Shown in pieces: positions 1 through 8,231 of a stretch of DNA of 64,000 nt. The DNA is taken from NCBI RefSeq assembly GCF_000473265.1, contig NZ_KI421511.1, forward strand, positions 2,221,731 to 2,285,730, written 5' to 3'. Each line of letters begins with the position of its first letter. The first letter of the stretch is position 1. The position numbers and the translations under genes were made by a program. The notes under the pieces are model-generated. The model did no database searches. It was not told where the DNA came from and worked only from the letters and a program-made list of their open reading frames with translations. The stretch comes from Amycolatopsis thermoflava N1165. Its GTDB lineage: Bacteria > Actinomycetota > Actinomycetes > Mycobacteriales > Pseudonocardiaceae.

Positions 1-921
1 CACGACGACGACCTCGTGGGCGACCCCGCGGTGGGTGACCGGCACCCCGGCCGCCGCGGGGCCGGCGATCGAGCTGGTGATGCCCGGCACCACGGTCACC
101 GGCACGCCCGCCTCGGCGCACGCGAGCAGCTCCTCGAACCCGCGGCCGAACACGTACGGGTCGCCGCCCTTGAGCCGGACCACGAACTTGCCCGCCTTGG
201 CGTGTTCGATCAGGGTGGCGTTGATGAAGTCCTGGCTGGCGGCGCGGCCGTAGGGGATCTTGGCGGCGTCCACGACCTCGACGTCCGGGTGCAGCTCGTC
301 GAGCAGCTCGCGGGGGGCCAGCCGGTCGGCCACCACGACGTCGGCGCGGGCCAGCAGCCTGCGGCCCTTGACGGTGATCAGCTCCGGATCGCCGGGGCCG
401 CCGCCGACGAGCGCGACGCCGGGCAGTTCGGCGGCGTCCGGCGGGGTGATGTCGTCGGCGATCGCGCCGGTGTGCAGGGCCTCGACGATGTTGTCGCGTA
501 CCGCCGCCGAGCGCAGCGGCTGGCCGCCGGAGAGGACGCCCACGACCAGGCCTTCGTGGCGGCCGACCGCGGCGGTCACGGCGGTGCCCTCGATGCCGGC
601 GTCGGCGCGCACGCAGAAGATGCGGCGCCGCTCGGCCTCCGCGCAGATCGCGGCGTTGACCTCGGGGTCGTCGGTGCAGGCCAGGGCGTACCACGCGCCG
701 TCGAGGTCGCCGTCGGCGTAGCGGCGCTGGTGCCACACGACCTCGCCGGCGTCGATCATGCCGCCGACTGCCGGGGTGGTGGACGGCGAGATCAGCTCGA
801 CCGCGGCGCCGGCGCTGATCAGGCGGGGCAGCCGGCGCTGGGCGACGGTGCCGCCGCCGACGAGCACCACGCGCCGCCCGGCGAGGTCGAGGCCGACGAG
901 GTAGTGCTGGTCTTCAGGCAT
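1..921 (-). CDS. cobA: Siroheme synthase/uroporphyrinogen-III C-methyltransferase (partial)
   Basis: Only the first ~307 residues lie in the window; the gene runs off the left edge. The N-terminal ~150 residues form a precorrin-2 dehydrogenase/ferrochelatase module (Rossmann motif GGGTVAQRR near residue 25). The rest is a SAM-dependent uroporphyrinogen methyltransferase with its family motifs GGGPGDPELIT, RLKGGDPYVFGRG and VPGITS. The fusion makes precorrin-2 and siroheme, feeding siroheme (sulfite/nitrite reductases) or cobalamin. I chose the ATG at 921; an in-frame ATG at 933 adds four residues, and neither has a strong ribosome binding site. Family assignment is firm; which end product dominates cannot be told. 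Confidence 0.93.
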   Translation of the reverse strand, partial: MPEDQHYLVGLDLAGRRVVLVGGGTVAQRRLPRLISAGAAVELISPSTTPAVGGMIDAGEVVWHQRRYADGDLDGAWYALACTDDPEVNAAICAEAERRRIFCVRADAGIEGTAVTAAVGRHEGLVVGVLSGGQPLRSAAVRDNIVEALHTGAIADDITPPDAAELPGVALVGGGPGDPELITVKGRRLLARADVVVADRLAPRELLDELHPDVEVVDAAKIPYGRAASQDFINATLIEHAKAGKFVVRLKGGDPYVFGRGFEELLACAEAGVPVTVVPGITSSIAGPAAAGVPVTHRGVAHEVVVV

Positions 922-933
922 GCGGACAAGCAT

Positions 934-1315
934 GCCTGCTCGGTGGCGCGAAAACACCTCAGGGCTGCGGGAGTGTGAGCAACTCCGTATTGCCTGCGCT
1001 CCTCACCGGTCTCGAGCGGAGTGGTTCCGCAACGTCCCCAGCCGGTCAGCTTGATGACCTGCTCGGCTCGCGGGAGACCCTTCCAGGCCGGCGTGGATTC
1101 GGATCAGAAGTCTGGCCTCGGCAGCAATGGCCTGACCCTGGATCCCGTGCACGGACTTGCGGAGTTCCGGCGATCCGATCCGGACGCTACCGACACCACC
1201 GTGCACGGCCGGAAGGCGCTGACGCGGGACCTGGCGGCCAGAGTCGAACCGCTGCTACCGAAGTAACGATGAGCCCAACGGCTTCGGTCCTTGTTCCGCA
1301 CCGTTCGGCAAGCTT
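934..1315. other. Intergenic stretch without a convincing gene
   Basis: About 380 bases, less GC-rich than the flanks. A rightward open frame of 81 codons (1021-1266) exists but its third-position GC (about 80%) is well below that of neighbouring genes, it has no clear ribosome binding site, and its product matches nothing I recognise. It may be a decayed gene remnant. No hairpin or operator stands out. Confidence 0.4.
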
Positions 1316-1705
1316 CTAGGCGAGCCCCAGAAGCCCCAGCATCTCCGTGTTGCCGAACATGCGCGCGGTGTCCACCGCCGACGGTGTGCCCGCCGCCGGG
1401 TCGGCGCCTCCCTCCAGCAGCGCCTTCACCACGTCCGGGTCGTTCTTGAACACCGCGCCCGCCAGCGGGCTCTGGCCCCGGTCGTTGAGCCGGTTCGGGT
1501 CGGCGCCTCGGTCGAGGAGTGCCTTGACCGTCCCGGCGTGGCCGTGGTAGGCGGCCAGCATCACGAGCGTGTCGCCGCGGTCGTTGGTCAGGTTGACGGC
1601 GATGCCGGCGTCGACGTAGGCCACCAGCGTCTCCGTCTGCCCCTCCCTGGCCATCTGGAAGCCCCGGCTCCACAGCTCGATCATCTCGTCGGACGGCTCG
1701 CTCAC
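1316..1705 (-). CDS. Small ankyrin-repeat protein
   Basis: 129 residues, almost entirely ankyrin repeats: about three 33-residue units from residue ~35, with the helix signatures LVMLAAYHGH and SPLAGAVF and the GADPN-type turns. No signal peptide or membrane segment, so a cytoplasmic protein-binding role is expected. Similar stand-alone ankyrin proteins are common in actinobacteria and their partners are usually unknown. It lies just past the terminator-like palindrome that follows rpsR on the same strand, so it probably has its own promoter rather than belonging to the zinc-response operon. Confidence 0.85.
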   Translation of the reverse strand: MSEPSDEMIELWSRGFQMAREGQTETLVAYVDAGIAVNLTNDRGDTLVMLAAYHGHAGTVKALLDRGADPNRLNDRGQSPLAGAVFKNDPDVVKALLEGGADPAAGTPSAVDTARMFGNTEMLGLLGLA

Positions 1706-1711
1706 GACGTC

Positions 1712-1755
1712 GACCCTAGTGCGGGCCGTCCGGCCGGACGGCCCGCACTAGGGTC
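1712..1755. terminator. Perfect 44-nt palindrome after rpsR
   Basis: The 44 bases are exactly self-complementary (two 22-base arms, no loop), giving a very stable hairpin that takes in the first bases of the rpsR stop codon. It sits at the end of the leftward S18-S14-L33-L28 operon and probably ends it, though there is no U-tract. Perfect, loopless symmetry is also seen at some protein-binding sites, so a second role is possible. Confidence 0.7.
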
Positions 1756-2002
1756 AGCGCGCCGACGAAGGGTACGGCAGCAGGGCCATCTCGCGCGCGT
1801 TCTTGATGGCCTGGGCCACCTGCTTCTGCTGCGTCGGCGACAAGCCCGTCACCCGCCGGGCGCGGATCTTGCCGCGGTCGGAGATGAACTTGCGCAGCAG
1901 GTCCACGTCCTTCCAGTCCACAACGGACACGTCCGCCTCGGCGAGCAGGTTGCGGCGACGGCGGCCGGGCCGGTCCTTGACGTACTTGGGCACGGCGCTC
2001 AC
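1754..2002 (-). CDS. rpsR: 30S ribosomal protein S18, zinc-independent paralogue
   Basis: 82 residues with the S18 core ([13 protein letters not shown], then [17 protein letters not shown] and [19 protein letters not shown]). It has no cysteine, whereas the zinc-binding S18 form carries a cysteine cluster near the N-terminus; this is the C-minus type made when zinc is scarce. Last gene of the leftward operon: its ATG overlaps the rpsN stop by four bases (ATGA), so translation is coupled. Control is expected from the Zur-type box at 2719-2739. It presumably replaces a zinc-binding S18 encoded elsewhere, which cannot be seen here. Confidence 0.95.
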   Translation of the reverse strand: MSAVPKYVKDRPGRRRRNLLAEADVSVVDWKDVDLLRKFISDRGKIRARRVTGLSPTQQKQVAQAIKNAREMALLPYPSSAR

Positions 2003-2304
2003 CAGCTCGACTTCGACACGCCGGGCAGCTCGCCGCGGTGGGCCATCTCGCGCAGCCGCACCCGGGACAGCCCGAACTTGCGGAAGTAGCCGCGCGGGCG
2101 GCCGTCGGCGGTGTCGCGGTTGCGCAGCCGCGTGGGGCTGGCGTCGCGGGGCAGCTTCTGCAGCGCCACCACCGCGGCCGCCCGCTCGTCCGGAGTGGAC
2201 CGCGGTGAGGACACGACCGCCTTCAGTTCGGCCCGGCGCTCGGCGTAGCGGGCCACGACGGTGCGCCGCTGCTCGTCGCGGGCGATCTTCGACTTCTTCG
2301 CCAT
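1999..2304 (-). CDS. rpsN: 30S ribosomal protein S14, zinc-independent paralogue
   Basis: 101 residues, the long S14 form that lacks the CxxC...CxxC zinc ribbon of the short form. The conserved C-terminal block [18 protein letters not shown] is present and there are no cysteines. Its start overlaps the rpmG stop by one base (TGATG) and its stop overlaps the rpsR start, so the four ribosomal genes are translationally coupled. In mycobacteria and Streptomyces such C-minus paralogues are Zur-repressed and replace zinc-containing copies during zinc starvation. Confidence 0.95.
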   Translation of the reverse strand: MAKKSKIARDEQRRTVVARYAERRAELKAVVSSPRSTPDERAAAVVALQKLPRDASPTRLRNRDTADGRPRGYFRKFGLSRVRLREMAHRGELPGVSKSSW

Positions 2305-2468
2305 CAGCGCTCCTCCCGGAACTCGACGTGGCGGCGCACCACCGGGTCGAACTTGCGCAACACCATCCGGTCCGGGTCGTTGCGCCGGTTCTTCCTGGTC
2401 ACGTACGTGTAGCCGGTCCCCGCGGTCGAGCGGAGCTTGATGATCGGCCGGACGTCGTTGCGGGCCAC
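2304..2468 (-). CDS. rpmG: 50S ribosomal protein L33, zinc-independent paralogue
   Basis: 54 residues. The L33 signature [22 protein letters not shown] is replaced here by its key parts [10 protein letters not shown] and [11 protein letters not shown]; no cysteine is present, so it cannot bind the structural zinc of the C-plus form. The start is GTG at 2468, sharing one base with the TAG stop of rpmB; its stop shares a base with the rpsN start. Too short for most gene finders but clear by family, length and coupling. Confidence 0.93.
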   Translation of the reverse strand: MARNDVRPIIKLRSTAGTGYTYVTRKNRRNDPDRMVLRKFDPVVRRHVEFREER

Positions 2469-2704
2469 TACAGCTTCACCCCCTTCGCGCGCAGTTCGGC
2501 CACGACGGCGTCGATCCCGCGCTTGTCGATCGTCTTGATCCCCTTCGCCGAGACCCGCAGCGTGACCCAGCGCCCCTCGGACGGCACCCAGTAGCGCCGC
2601 CGCTGGACGTTCGGGTCCCACCGCCGCGACGTCCGCCGGTGCGAATGGGACACCTGCTTGCCGAAGCCCGGCTTGCGGCCGGTGACCTGGCAGACCGCCG
2701 ACAT
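2468..2704 (-). CDS. rpmB: 50S ribosomal protein L28, zinc-independent paralogue
   Basis: 78 residues, first gene of the leftward ribosomal operon. It begins with the L28 hallmark [21 protein letters not shown] and continues [15 protein letters not shown]. Only one cysteine remains, not the two pairs of the zinc-binding form. The start is close to the Zur-type box (15 bases), so a repressor bound there would sit on the promoter. Acts in the large subunit under zinc limitation. Confidence 0.95.
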   Translation of the reverse strand: MSAVCQVTGRKPGFGKQVSHSHRRTSRRWDPNVQRRRYWVPSEGRWVTLRVSAKGIKTIDKRGIDAVVAELRAKGVKL

Positions 2705-2718
2705 CCACCCTCCCTAGT

Positions 2719-2739
2719 TGGTATCGATTTTCATTATCA
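2719..2739. promoter_or_regulatory. Zur-type operator between divergent operons
   Basis: A 21-base interrupted palindrome, TGGTATCGATTTTCATTATCA, in which 7 of 10 base pairs match across the centre. It resembles actinobacterial Zur boxes (TGAAAATCATTTTCA type). It lies in the 50-base gap between rpmB and the CobW-like gene, both of which begin operons of zinc-independent ribosomal proteins; one bound repressor could control both. Family context makes the Zur assignment likely; binding itself is inferred. Confidence 0.8.
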
Positions 2740-2754
2740 CCTACTCTACAACGC

Positions 2755-3981
2755 GTGGATCCCGAAACGACCGGCACCACCCGGGTGCCCCTCACCCTGA
2801 TCAGCGGCCTCGTCCCGGCGGCGACCGCGGACCTCGCCGAACAGGCCCGCGCGGCCCGGCCCGGCACCGCGGTCGTGCACCACGACCTGCGCGAGATCCG
2901 GGGCGGCGTCGTGCGACGGCGGCTCCGGCTAGGCGACCGCGACGAGACGACCGTCCTGGAACTCGCGCACGGCTGCGTGTCCTGCACGCTGCGGGAGGAC
3001 CTGCTCCCCCTGCTGCGCCGCCTCGCCGGCACGCCCGGCGTGCGGCACATCGTGGTGCGGCTGGACGAGGCGATGGAGCCGGAACCGGTCTGCTGGGCGA
3101 TCCGGCACGTCCTCGTCGGGGACCGGCCGGTGATCGACTTCGTGACGATCGACGGCGTGCACACGGTGCTGGACCGCGGCTCCTGGCTGGCCGACGCCAC
3201 CGGCGACGACACCCTGGAGGAGCGCGGGCTGCAGGCCAGCCAGGACGACGAGCGGACCGTCGCGCAGGTCGCGTTGTCCCAGGCCGAGTTCGCCGACGTG
3301 CTCGTGCTGACCGGCACGGCCGACGCCTGGACCGACGCGAAGACCGCGGCCGTCCTGGACCGGGTCGCGCCCGCGGCCTTGCGCACCTCGCGCCTGGCCG
3401 AGGTTCCCCGGGACGCGCGACGCGGCGAGGTGACCGACATGCACGGCCCGCTCCTGCACGGCGAGCCGCCGCTTGGCGCGGACTGCGGTGTCGCGACGCT
3501 GCTGTTCACCGCGCAGCGCCCGTTCCACCCGGAACGCCTGCACGACGCGCTCGACGTGCTGCTCGACGGGGTGGTGCGGACCCGCGGCCGGGTGTGGGTG
3601 GCCAGCCAGCCGGACATGGCGCTGTGGCTGGAGTCGGCGGGCGGCGGCCTCGGCGTCGGGCACGCCGGGCCGTGGCTGGACGCGCCGGACGGTCCGGCGT
3701 GGACGGACGTGTCCCCGGAGCGGCGGACGCTGGCGTCGCTGCGCTGGCACCCGGTGTTCGGCGACCGGGCCTCGGAGATCTTCGTCGTCACGGATCAGGC
3801 CACGCCGGCCGAGATCGACGACGCCCTGTCCGGGGCGCTGCTCACCGACGCCGAGCTCGCGGCCGGGCAGCGCGAGTGGCTGACCTACGACGACCCGTTC
3901 GGCGCCTGGCACGAGGAGCCGTGCGAAGACATCGACGAGACGCAGGACGTGAACGTCACGTCCGGAAGGGAGAAGCAGTGA
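2755..3981 (+). CDS. CobW-family protein with degenerate P-loop, likely ribosome-hibernation recruitment factor (MRF-like)
   Basis: 408 residues with overall CobW/COG0523 layout, including CVSCTLRED where active members have CxCC. The N-terminal Walker A motif is lost: the position of GFLGAGKTT reads [13 protein letters not shown], so GTP hydrolysis is unlikely. In mycobacteria a CobW-like protein in the same Zur-controlled operon (Mpy recruitment factor, MRF) brings the hibernation factor to zinc-independent ribosomes; position and degeneracy fit that role, but it is inference. GTG start at 2755 lies only 15 bases past the Zur box without a ribosome binding site, so the mRNA may be leaderless. 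The stop overlaps the L31 start (GTGA). Confidence 0.75.
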   Translation: MDPETTGTTRVPLTLISGLVPAATADLAEQARAARPGTAVVHHDLREIRGGVVRRRLRLGDRDETTVLELAHGCVSCTLREDLLPLLRRLAGTPGVRHIVVRLDEAMEPEPVCWAIRHVLVGDRPVIDFVTIDGVHTVLDRGSWLADATGDDTLEERGLQASQDDERTVAQVALSQAEFADVLVLTGTADAWTDAKTAAVLDRVAPAALRTSRLAEVPRDARRGEVTDMHGPLLHGEPPLGADCGVATLLFTAQRPFHPERLHDALDVLLDGVVRTRGRVWVASQPDMALWLESAGGGLGVGHAGPWLDAPDGPAWTDVSPERRTLASLRWHPVFGDRASEIFVVTDQATPAEIDDALSGALLTDAELAAGQREWLTYDDPFGAWHEEPCEDIDETQDVNVTSGREKQ

Positions 3982-4226
3982 AACCGGGCATCCATCCCGA
4001 CTACCACCCGGTGGTGTTCCAGGACACCGCGACCGGCGACGCGTTCCTGACGCGCTCGACGATCACCTCGGACAAGACGATCGAGTGGAGCGACGGCAAC
4101 ACCTACCCGCTCGTGCTCGTCGACGTCAGCGCGTGGTCGCACCCGTTCTGGACGGGCGCGCGCCGGATCATGGACACCGCGGGCCAGGTGGAGAAGTTCC
4201 ACCGCCGCTACGGAAGGCGGAAGTGA
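3978..4226 (+). CDS. rpmE2: 50S ribosomal protein L31 type B, zinc-independent
   Basis: 82 residues; begins [16 protein letters not shown] and carries the type-B insertion and the end region [20 protein letters not shown]. No cysteines, unlike the CxxC-containing L31 type A. Start GTG overlaps the preceding stop by four bases and its own stop shares one base with the L32 ATG. In other bacteria type-B L31 displaces type A on ribosomes under zinc limitation, freeing zinc. Strong family match. Confidence 0.96.
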   Translation: MKPGIHPDYHPVVFQDTATGDAFLTRSTITSDKTIEWSDGNTYPLVLVDVSAWSHPFWTGARRIMDTAGQVEKFHRRYGRRK

Positions 4227-4384
4227 TGGCCGTTCCCAAGCGCAAGACCTCGCGCAGCAACACCCGCCACCGCCGCGCCCAGTGGAAGGCCGTGAAGCCG
4301 GATCTGGTGCCGGTGGTGATCGACGGCAAGGAGCAGCTGGTGCCGCGCAGGCTGCTCGGCCACTTTCACCGGCTGGCGCGGTGA
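4226..4384 (+). CDS. rpmF: 50S ribosomal protein L32, zinc-independent paralogue
   Basis: 52 residues, starting [20 protein letters not shown], the invariant L32 N-terminus. The CxxC...CxxC zinc ribbon of the usual form is absent. ATG shares one base with the L31 stop, and the stop overlaps the GTG of the following zinc chaperone gene (GTGA). It completes the set of six C-minus ribosomal proteins around the Zur-type box. Confidence 0.94.
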   Translation: MAVPKRKTSRSNTRHRRAQWKAVKPDLVPVVIDGKEQLVPRRLLGHFHRLAR

Positions 4385-5436
4385 CGCTCCCGGTCACCGT
4401 CCTGTCCGGGTTCCTCGGCGCGGGCAAGACGACGGTGCTCAACCACGTGCTGGGCAACACCGGCGGCCTGCGGGTCGCGGTGATCGTCAACGACATGAGC
4501 GAGGTCAACATCGACGCCGCGCTCGTGCGTACCGAGGAACGCCTGGTCGAGATGACCAACGGCTGCATCTGCTGCACCCTGCGGGACGACCTGCTGGAGG
4601 AGGTGGGCCGGCTCTGCGACGAGGGCCGGTTCGACCATGTGCTGATCGAGTCGAGCGGGATCTCCGAGCCGATGCCGGTCGCGGCGACGTTCACGTTCCT
4701 GCCGCGGGCGCGGCTGGACACCATGGTGACCGTGGTGGACGCGGTGAACTTCACCCGCGAGCTGGACCGCGGCGACGAGCTGGCCGCGCGGGCCCTGGAC
4801 CAGTACGAGGGTGACGAACGGACCGTCAGCGACCTGCTGATCGACCAGGTCGAGTTCGCCGACGTGCTGCTGCTGAACAAGACCGACCTCGTCGGCGAGG
4901 ACGAGCTGGTCCAGCTGGAGGCGCTGCTGCGGCGGCTCAACCCGGCGGCGGAGGTGATCCGCGCCGGCTTCGGGAAGGTGCCGGTGCGGGAGGTGCTCGG
5001 GACCGGCCGCTACGACCTGGAGCGGGCCCAGCAGGCGCCCGGCTGGGTGGCGGAGCTGAACGGCGACCACGTGCCGGAAACCGAGGAGTACGGCATCTCC
5101 AGCGTCGTGTTCCGGTCCTCGCGGCCGTTCGCGCCGGAGCGGCTGTGGTCGTTCGTGACGCGGGACCTGGACTCCGGCCGGTTCGGGAAGGTGTTGCGCT
5201 CCAAGGGGTTCTTCGCGCTGGCGTCCCGCCCCGGTGTGGTGGGCCTGTGGTCGCAGGCCGGTTCGGTGGCGCGGTTCGAACCGCAGGGCAGCGGTCCGGC
5301 GCGGCAGGAGCTGGTGTTCATCGGGACGGGCCTGGACCACTCGGCGCTGACGGCCGCACTGGAGAGCTGCCTCGGCGAGGAGGCCGGCCCGGACCCGTTC
5401 CCCGCGTGGGAGCCGCACGACCACGCGGCGCACTAG
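4381..5436 (+). CDS. COG0523/ZNG1-type GTPase, putative zinc metallochaperone
   Basis: 351 residues with an intact P-loop (GFLGAGKTT, residues 10-18), metal-binding CxCC (Cys62, 64, 65 in [10 protein letters not shown]), the IESSGISEP switch region and NKTD base-recognition motif, then the CobW C-terminal domain. Members induced by zinc starvation are thought to deliver zinc to essential enzymes at the cost of GTP. Last gene of the rightward operon, starting GTG four bases inside the L32 stop. Contrast the degenerate paralogue two genes upstream. Its stop overlaps, tail to tail, the stop of the leftward lyase gene. Confidence 0.88.
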   Translation: MTLPVTVLSGFLGAGKTTVLNHVLGNTGGLRVAVIVNDMSEVNIDAALVRTEERLVEMTNGCICCTLRDDLLEEVGRLCDEGRFDHVLIESSGISEPMPVAATFTFLPRARLDTMVTVVDAVNFTRELDRGDELAARALDQYEGDERTVSDLLIDQVEFADVLLLNKTDLVGEDELVQLEALLRRLNPAAEVIRAGFGKVPVREVLGTGRYDLERAQQAPGWVAELNGDHVPETEEYGISSVVFRSSRPFAPERLWSFVTRDLDSGRFGKVLRSKGFFALASRPGVVGLWSQAGSVARFEPQGSGPARQELVFIGTGLDHSALTAALESCLGEEAGPDPFPAWEPHDHAAH

Positions 5437-6854
5437 TCCGGCCGGTAGAGCATTCCGAGGAACTCGCGCAGCAGGCGTTCCCGCAGGGCCGGGGTGGCGG
5501 CGCCGAGCAGGGCGTTGATCCCGGCCATCCGGCCGGGCAGTCCCGCGCCACCGCCCATCCCGGCGGCGGTGAGCAGGCCTTCGAACTGCTCGCCGGTCAG
5601 CGTGTCCGGGTCGAGGGCGGCGACGAACGCGGCCACGTTCTCGTCCACCGTCACCGGTCCGGCCTCCCGGGCGCCGGCGACCGAGGCGGCGAGGTCGGCG
5701 AGGAACCCGGCCTCGCCGCCCCGGTTCGCGGCGGTGACGGTGAGGTGCAGGTTTACCGGCGAGGACCCGTGGGCGAACTGCGGCTGCACGTACCAGCCGC
5801 GGGCCCGCATCTCGTCGGCGACCGTGAACAGGTCGAAGCTGTCGTCGCCGGCGGCGAGCGCGATCAGGGTCGAGTCCGGTTCGGCGAGCAGCCGCAGGCC
5901 GTCGATGCTCCGGATGCCGTCGGCGATGGCCGTCACCGCGGCCAGCGTCTGCCGGGCGAGTTCCAGGTAGCCGTCGTCGCCGAGGTGCTGCACCACGGCC
6001 CACGCGGCGGCGAGCGGCCCGCCGGATCGGGTGGACTGGATGGTGCTGTTGAGCATCGTGTAGCCGGGCCAGTCCGCGCTGGCGAAGTAGTGCCCGCGCC
6101 GCAGCTCGGCGTCGGCGTGCAGCAGCACCGACACACCCTTCGGGCAGTACGCGTACTTGTGCAGGTCGACCGAGACGCTGGTGACGCCCTCGACGCCGAA
6201 CCCGAACTCGGGCACCGGCCTGCCGAGGCGGCGGAAGTACGGCAGGACCCAGCCGCCGATGCAGGCGTCCACGTGCGTGCGCACGCCCCGCGCCGCGGCC
6301 GCGGCGGCGATCGGCGCGACCGGGTCGATCACGCCGTGCGCGTAGGACGGGGCGCCGGCGACGACGAGCACCGTCGTGTCGTCGATCGCGGCGGCCATGG
6401 CGTCCGGGTCGGCGCGGAAGGTCACCGGGTCGACCGGCACCACCACGGGCCGCACCCGGAACAGGTGCGCGGCCTTGTGGAACGCGGCGTGCGCGGTCGA
6501 GGGCAGCACGATGCTCGGCTCGGCGACATCGGGGCGGCCCTCGCGCGCGGCGAGCACCGCGAGCAGGCACGACTCGGTGCCGCCGGAGGTCACCGCGCCG
6601 ACCGTGGACGGGGTCCCGCCGACCAGGCGCGCGGTGGCGGCGACCAGGTCGTTCTCCAGGCGGCGCAGGCTGGGGAACGCGGTCGGGTCGAGGCCGTTGG
6701 CGGAGGAGGCGAGCGCGTGCGCCTGCGCGGCCAGCTCGTCCACACCGGACAGTCCGCTGTCGTAGACGTAGGCCAGGGTGCGGCCGCCGTGGGTGGGCAG
6801 GTCGCCGGCGCGCAGCTCCCGCAGCTGGGCGAGCACCTCGCGGGCGGGCCTCAT
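5433..6854 (-). CDS. PLP-dependent lyase/decarboxylase, sphingosine-1-phosphate lyase type
   Basis: 473 residues of the group II decarboxylase fold. Visible motifs: phosphate-binding TSGGTES (residues 89-95), HVDACIGG (194-201) with the PLP-nitrogen Asp196, and the Schiff-base lysine in DLHKYAYCPKG (Lys233). The HKY...PKG arrangement is that of sphingosine-1-phosphate lyase rather than glutamate decarboxylase. These lyases split a phosphorylated sphingoid base into phosphoethanolamine and a fatty aldehyde. ATG overlaps the transporter stop by four bases (ATGA). With the ceramidase two genes away, sphingoid-base cleavage is the best guess; an amino acid decarboxylase remains possible. A sphingosine kinase is not seen here. 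Confidence 0.8.
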   Translation of the reverse strand: MRPAREVLAQLRELRAGDLPTHGGRTLAYVYDSGLSGVDELAAQAHALASSANGLDPTAFPSLRRLENDLVAATARLVGGTPSTVGAVTSGGTESCLLAVLAAREGRPDVAEPSIVLPSTAHAAFHKAAHLFRVRPVVVPVDPVTFRADPDAMAAAIDDTTVLVVAGAPSYAHGVIDPVAPIAAAAAARGVRTHVDACIGGWVLPYFRRLGRPVPEFGFGVEGVTSVSVDLHKYAYCPKGVSVLLHADAELRRGHYFASADWPGYTMLNSTIQSTRSGGPLAAAWAVVQHLGDDGYLELARQTLAAVTAIADGIRSIDGLRLLAEPDSTLIALAAGDDSFDLFTVADEMRARGWYVQPQFAHGSSPVNLHLTVTAANRGGEAGFLADLAASVAGAREAGPVTVDENVAAFVAALDPDTLTGEQFEGLLTAAGMGGGAGLPGRMAGINALLGAATPALRERLLREFLGMLYRPD

Positions 6855-8152
6855 CGCGGCTCCAGGATCGAGCGGCGCAGCAACGGCAGGCCGGCCAGCA
6901 CGAGGATCCCGGGCAGCAGCGCGAACCCGAGCAGGATCGCGGTGACCGCGCTGTCCGGCTGCGCGGCGGAGGCGTCCACACTGGACACGTACCCGCCCGC
7001 GGTCAGCACCAGCCCGAACAGGCCCGGTCCCAGCGCCAGGCCGAGAGTCTCCGAGGCGGTCCACACGCCGGCGGTGACGCCGGCGCGGGTGGCGCCGGTG
7101 CGCTCCTCCTCGGCGCTGATCAGGTCGGGCAGGATCGCCAGCGGGAACACCTGGATCCCGGCGTAGCCGACCCCGGCGAGCGCGACGAAGACGAACGACA
7201 CGCCGACCGGCAGCACCAGCGCCGCGCACAGGCCCGCGCACGCGACGCCGAAGGCGATGCAGGCGAACCGGAAGCCCCACAGCTTGCCCCAGCGCGCGCC
7301 GATGCGCGGCCACAGCGGCATGGTCACCAGCGCGGGCAGCACGAACCCGACGAACAGGTATGTCTGCAGGTCCGCGTCGCCGAACACGTACCGGGACGCG
7401 TAGTTGACCCCGGCCAGCAGGGTGGCCAGGCCGAGCGACTGGACGAAGTAGACGCCCAGCAGCCACCGGAAGGCACGCCACTGGCGCATCGTGGCGAGCA
7501 GCTCGCGCCAGCCCGGCGTCGGCGGGCGCAGGTTGCCGACCGGCGCACCCCGGGTGCCGAGGAACACCGCGACGGTGCCGAGCACCATGATCGCGCCCAT
7601 CACGATCCCCATGACCCGGTAGCCGCTGACCCCGCCGATCTGGTTGGTGATCTCGGGGGCGCCGCCGCCGGAGACCAGGATCGCGATCGCGAGCAGGCCG
7701 ATGCGCCAGCTGGTCAGGCGGGTGCGCTCGTCGTAGTTGTCGGTCAGCTCGGCGGGCAGCGCGTTGTAGGGCACCTGGAAGAAGGCGAACGCGGTGGCGC
7801 ACAGGAAGAACGCGAGCACCACGTACCCGGCGTCCAGCGGGGTGCTGCCGAACCCGGGGTGGGCGAAGATCGCGGCGAACAGGACCGCGACGCCGAGCCC
7901 GCCGAACAGCAGGAACGGCCGCCTGCTCCCCCGCCGGTTCAGGCTCGCGTCGGACAGCCGCCCGGCGACCGGGTTGAACACGACGTCCCACGCCTTCGGC
8001 ACGAGCACGATGGCCCCGGCGACCGCGCCCGGCACCGCCATCGTGTCGGTGAGGTAGGGCAACAGCAGCAGGCCGGGCACCGTGCCGAACGCGCCGGTGA
8101 CGAACGACCCGGCGGAGTAGCCGAGCCTGGTCTTGGCCGGTAGGGCGACCAT
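6851..8152 (-). CDS. GPH/MFS_2-family transporter
   Basis: 433 residues with about 12 membrane helices. The loop DVVFNPVAGRLSDASLNRRG with GSRRPFLL is typical of the MelB-like GPH (MFS_2) family, which includes bacterial sugar symporters and, in animals, MFSD2 carriers of lysophospholipids and sphingosine-1-phosphate. I start at ATG 8152, just after GGAGG; an earlier in-frame ATG at 8194 would add a non-helical extension. Lies between a ceramidase and a lyase and overlaps the latter, so uptake of ceramide breakdown products is plausible; sugar uptake is the alternative. Confidence 0.82.
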   Translation of the reverse strand: MVALPAKTRLGYSAGSFVTGAFGTVPGLLLLPYLTDTMAVPGAVAGAIVLVPKAWDVVFNPVAGRLSDASLNRRGSRRPFLLFGGLGVAVLFAAIFAHPGFGSTPLDAGYVVLAFFLCATAFAFFQVPYNALPAELTDNYDERTRLTSWRIGLLAIAILVSGGGAPEITNQIGGVSGYRVMGIVMGAIMVLGTVAVFLGTRGAPVGNLRPPTPGWRELLATMRQWRAFRWLLGVYFVQSLGLATLLAGVNYASRYVFGDADLQTYLFVGFVLPALVTMPLWPRIGARWGKLWGFRFACIAFGVACAGLCAALVLPVGVSFVFVALAGVGYAGIQVFPLAILPDLISAEEERTGATRAGVTAGVWTASETLGLALGPGLFGLVLTAGGYVSSVDASAAQPDSAVTAILLGFALLPGILVLAGLPLLRRSILEPR

Positions 8153-8231
8153 GGTCCTCCGATCTGCACCCGGTGATCGCCCGCATCGTGTCATCGATCA
8201 CGGCCCGGGGAGCGCCCGGGGCGCGAATTCG

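Noticed and set aside
16..978. Rightward open frames across the first kilobase
   Set aside because: They mirror the leftward siroheme synthase gene; the composition is that of antisense reading of high-GC code.
1021..1266. 81-codon open frame as a gene
   Set aside because: Weaker third-position GC than neighbours, no ribosome binding site and no recognisable domain.
5145..7166. 673-codon rightward frame
   Set aside because: Antisense to the lyase and transporter genes, His/Arg/Gly-rich with no domain; a common artefact of high-GC DNA.
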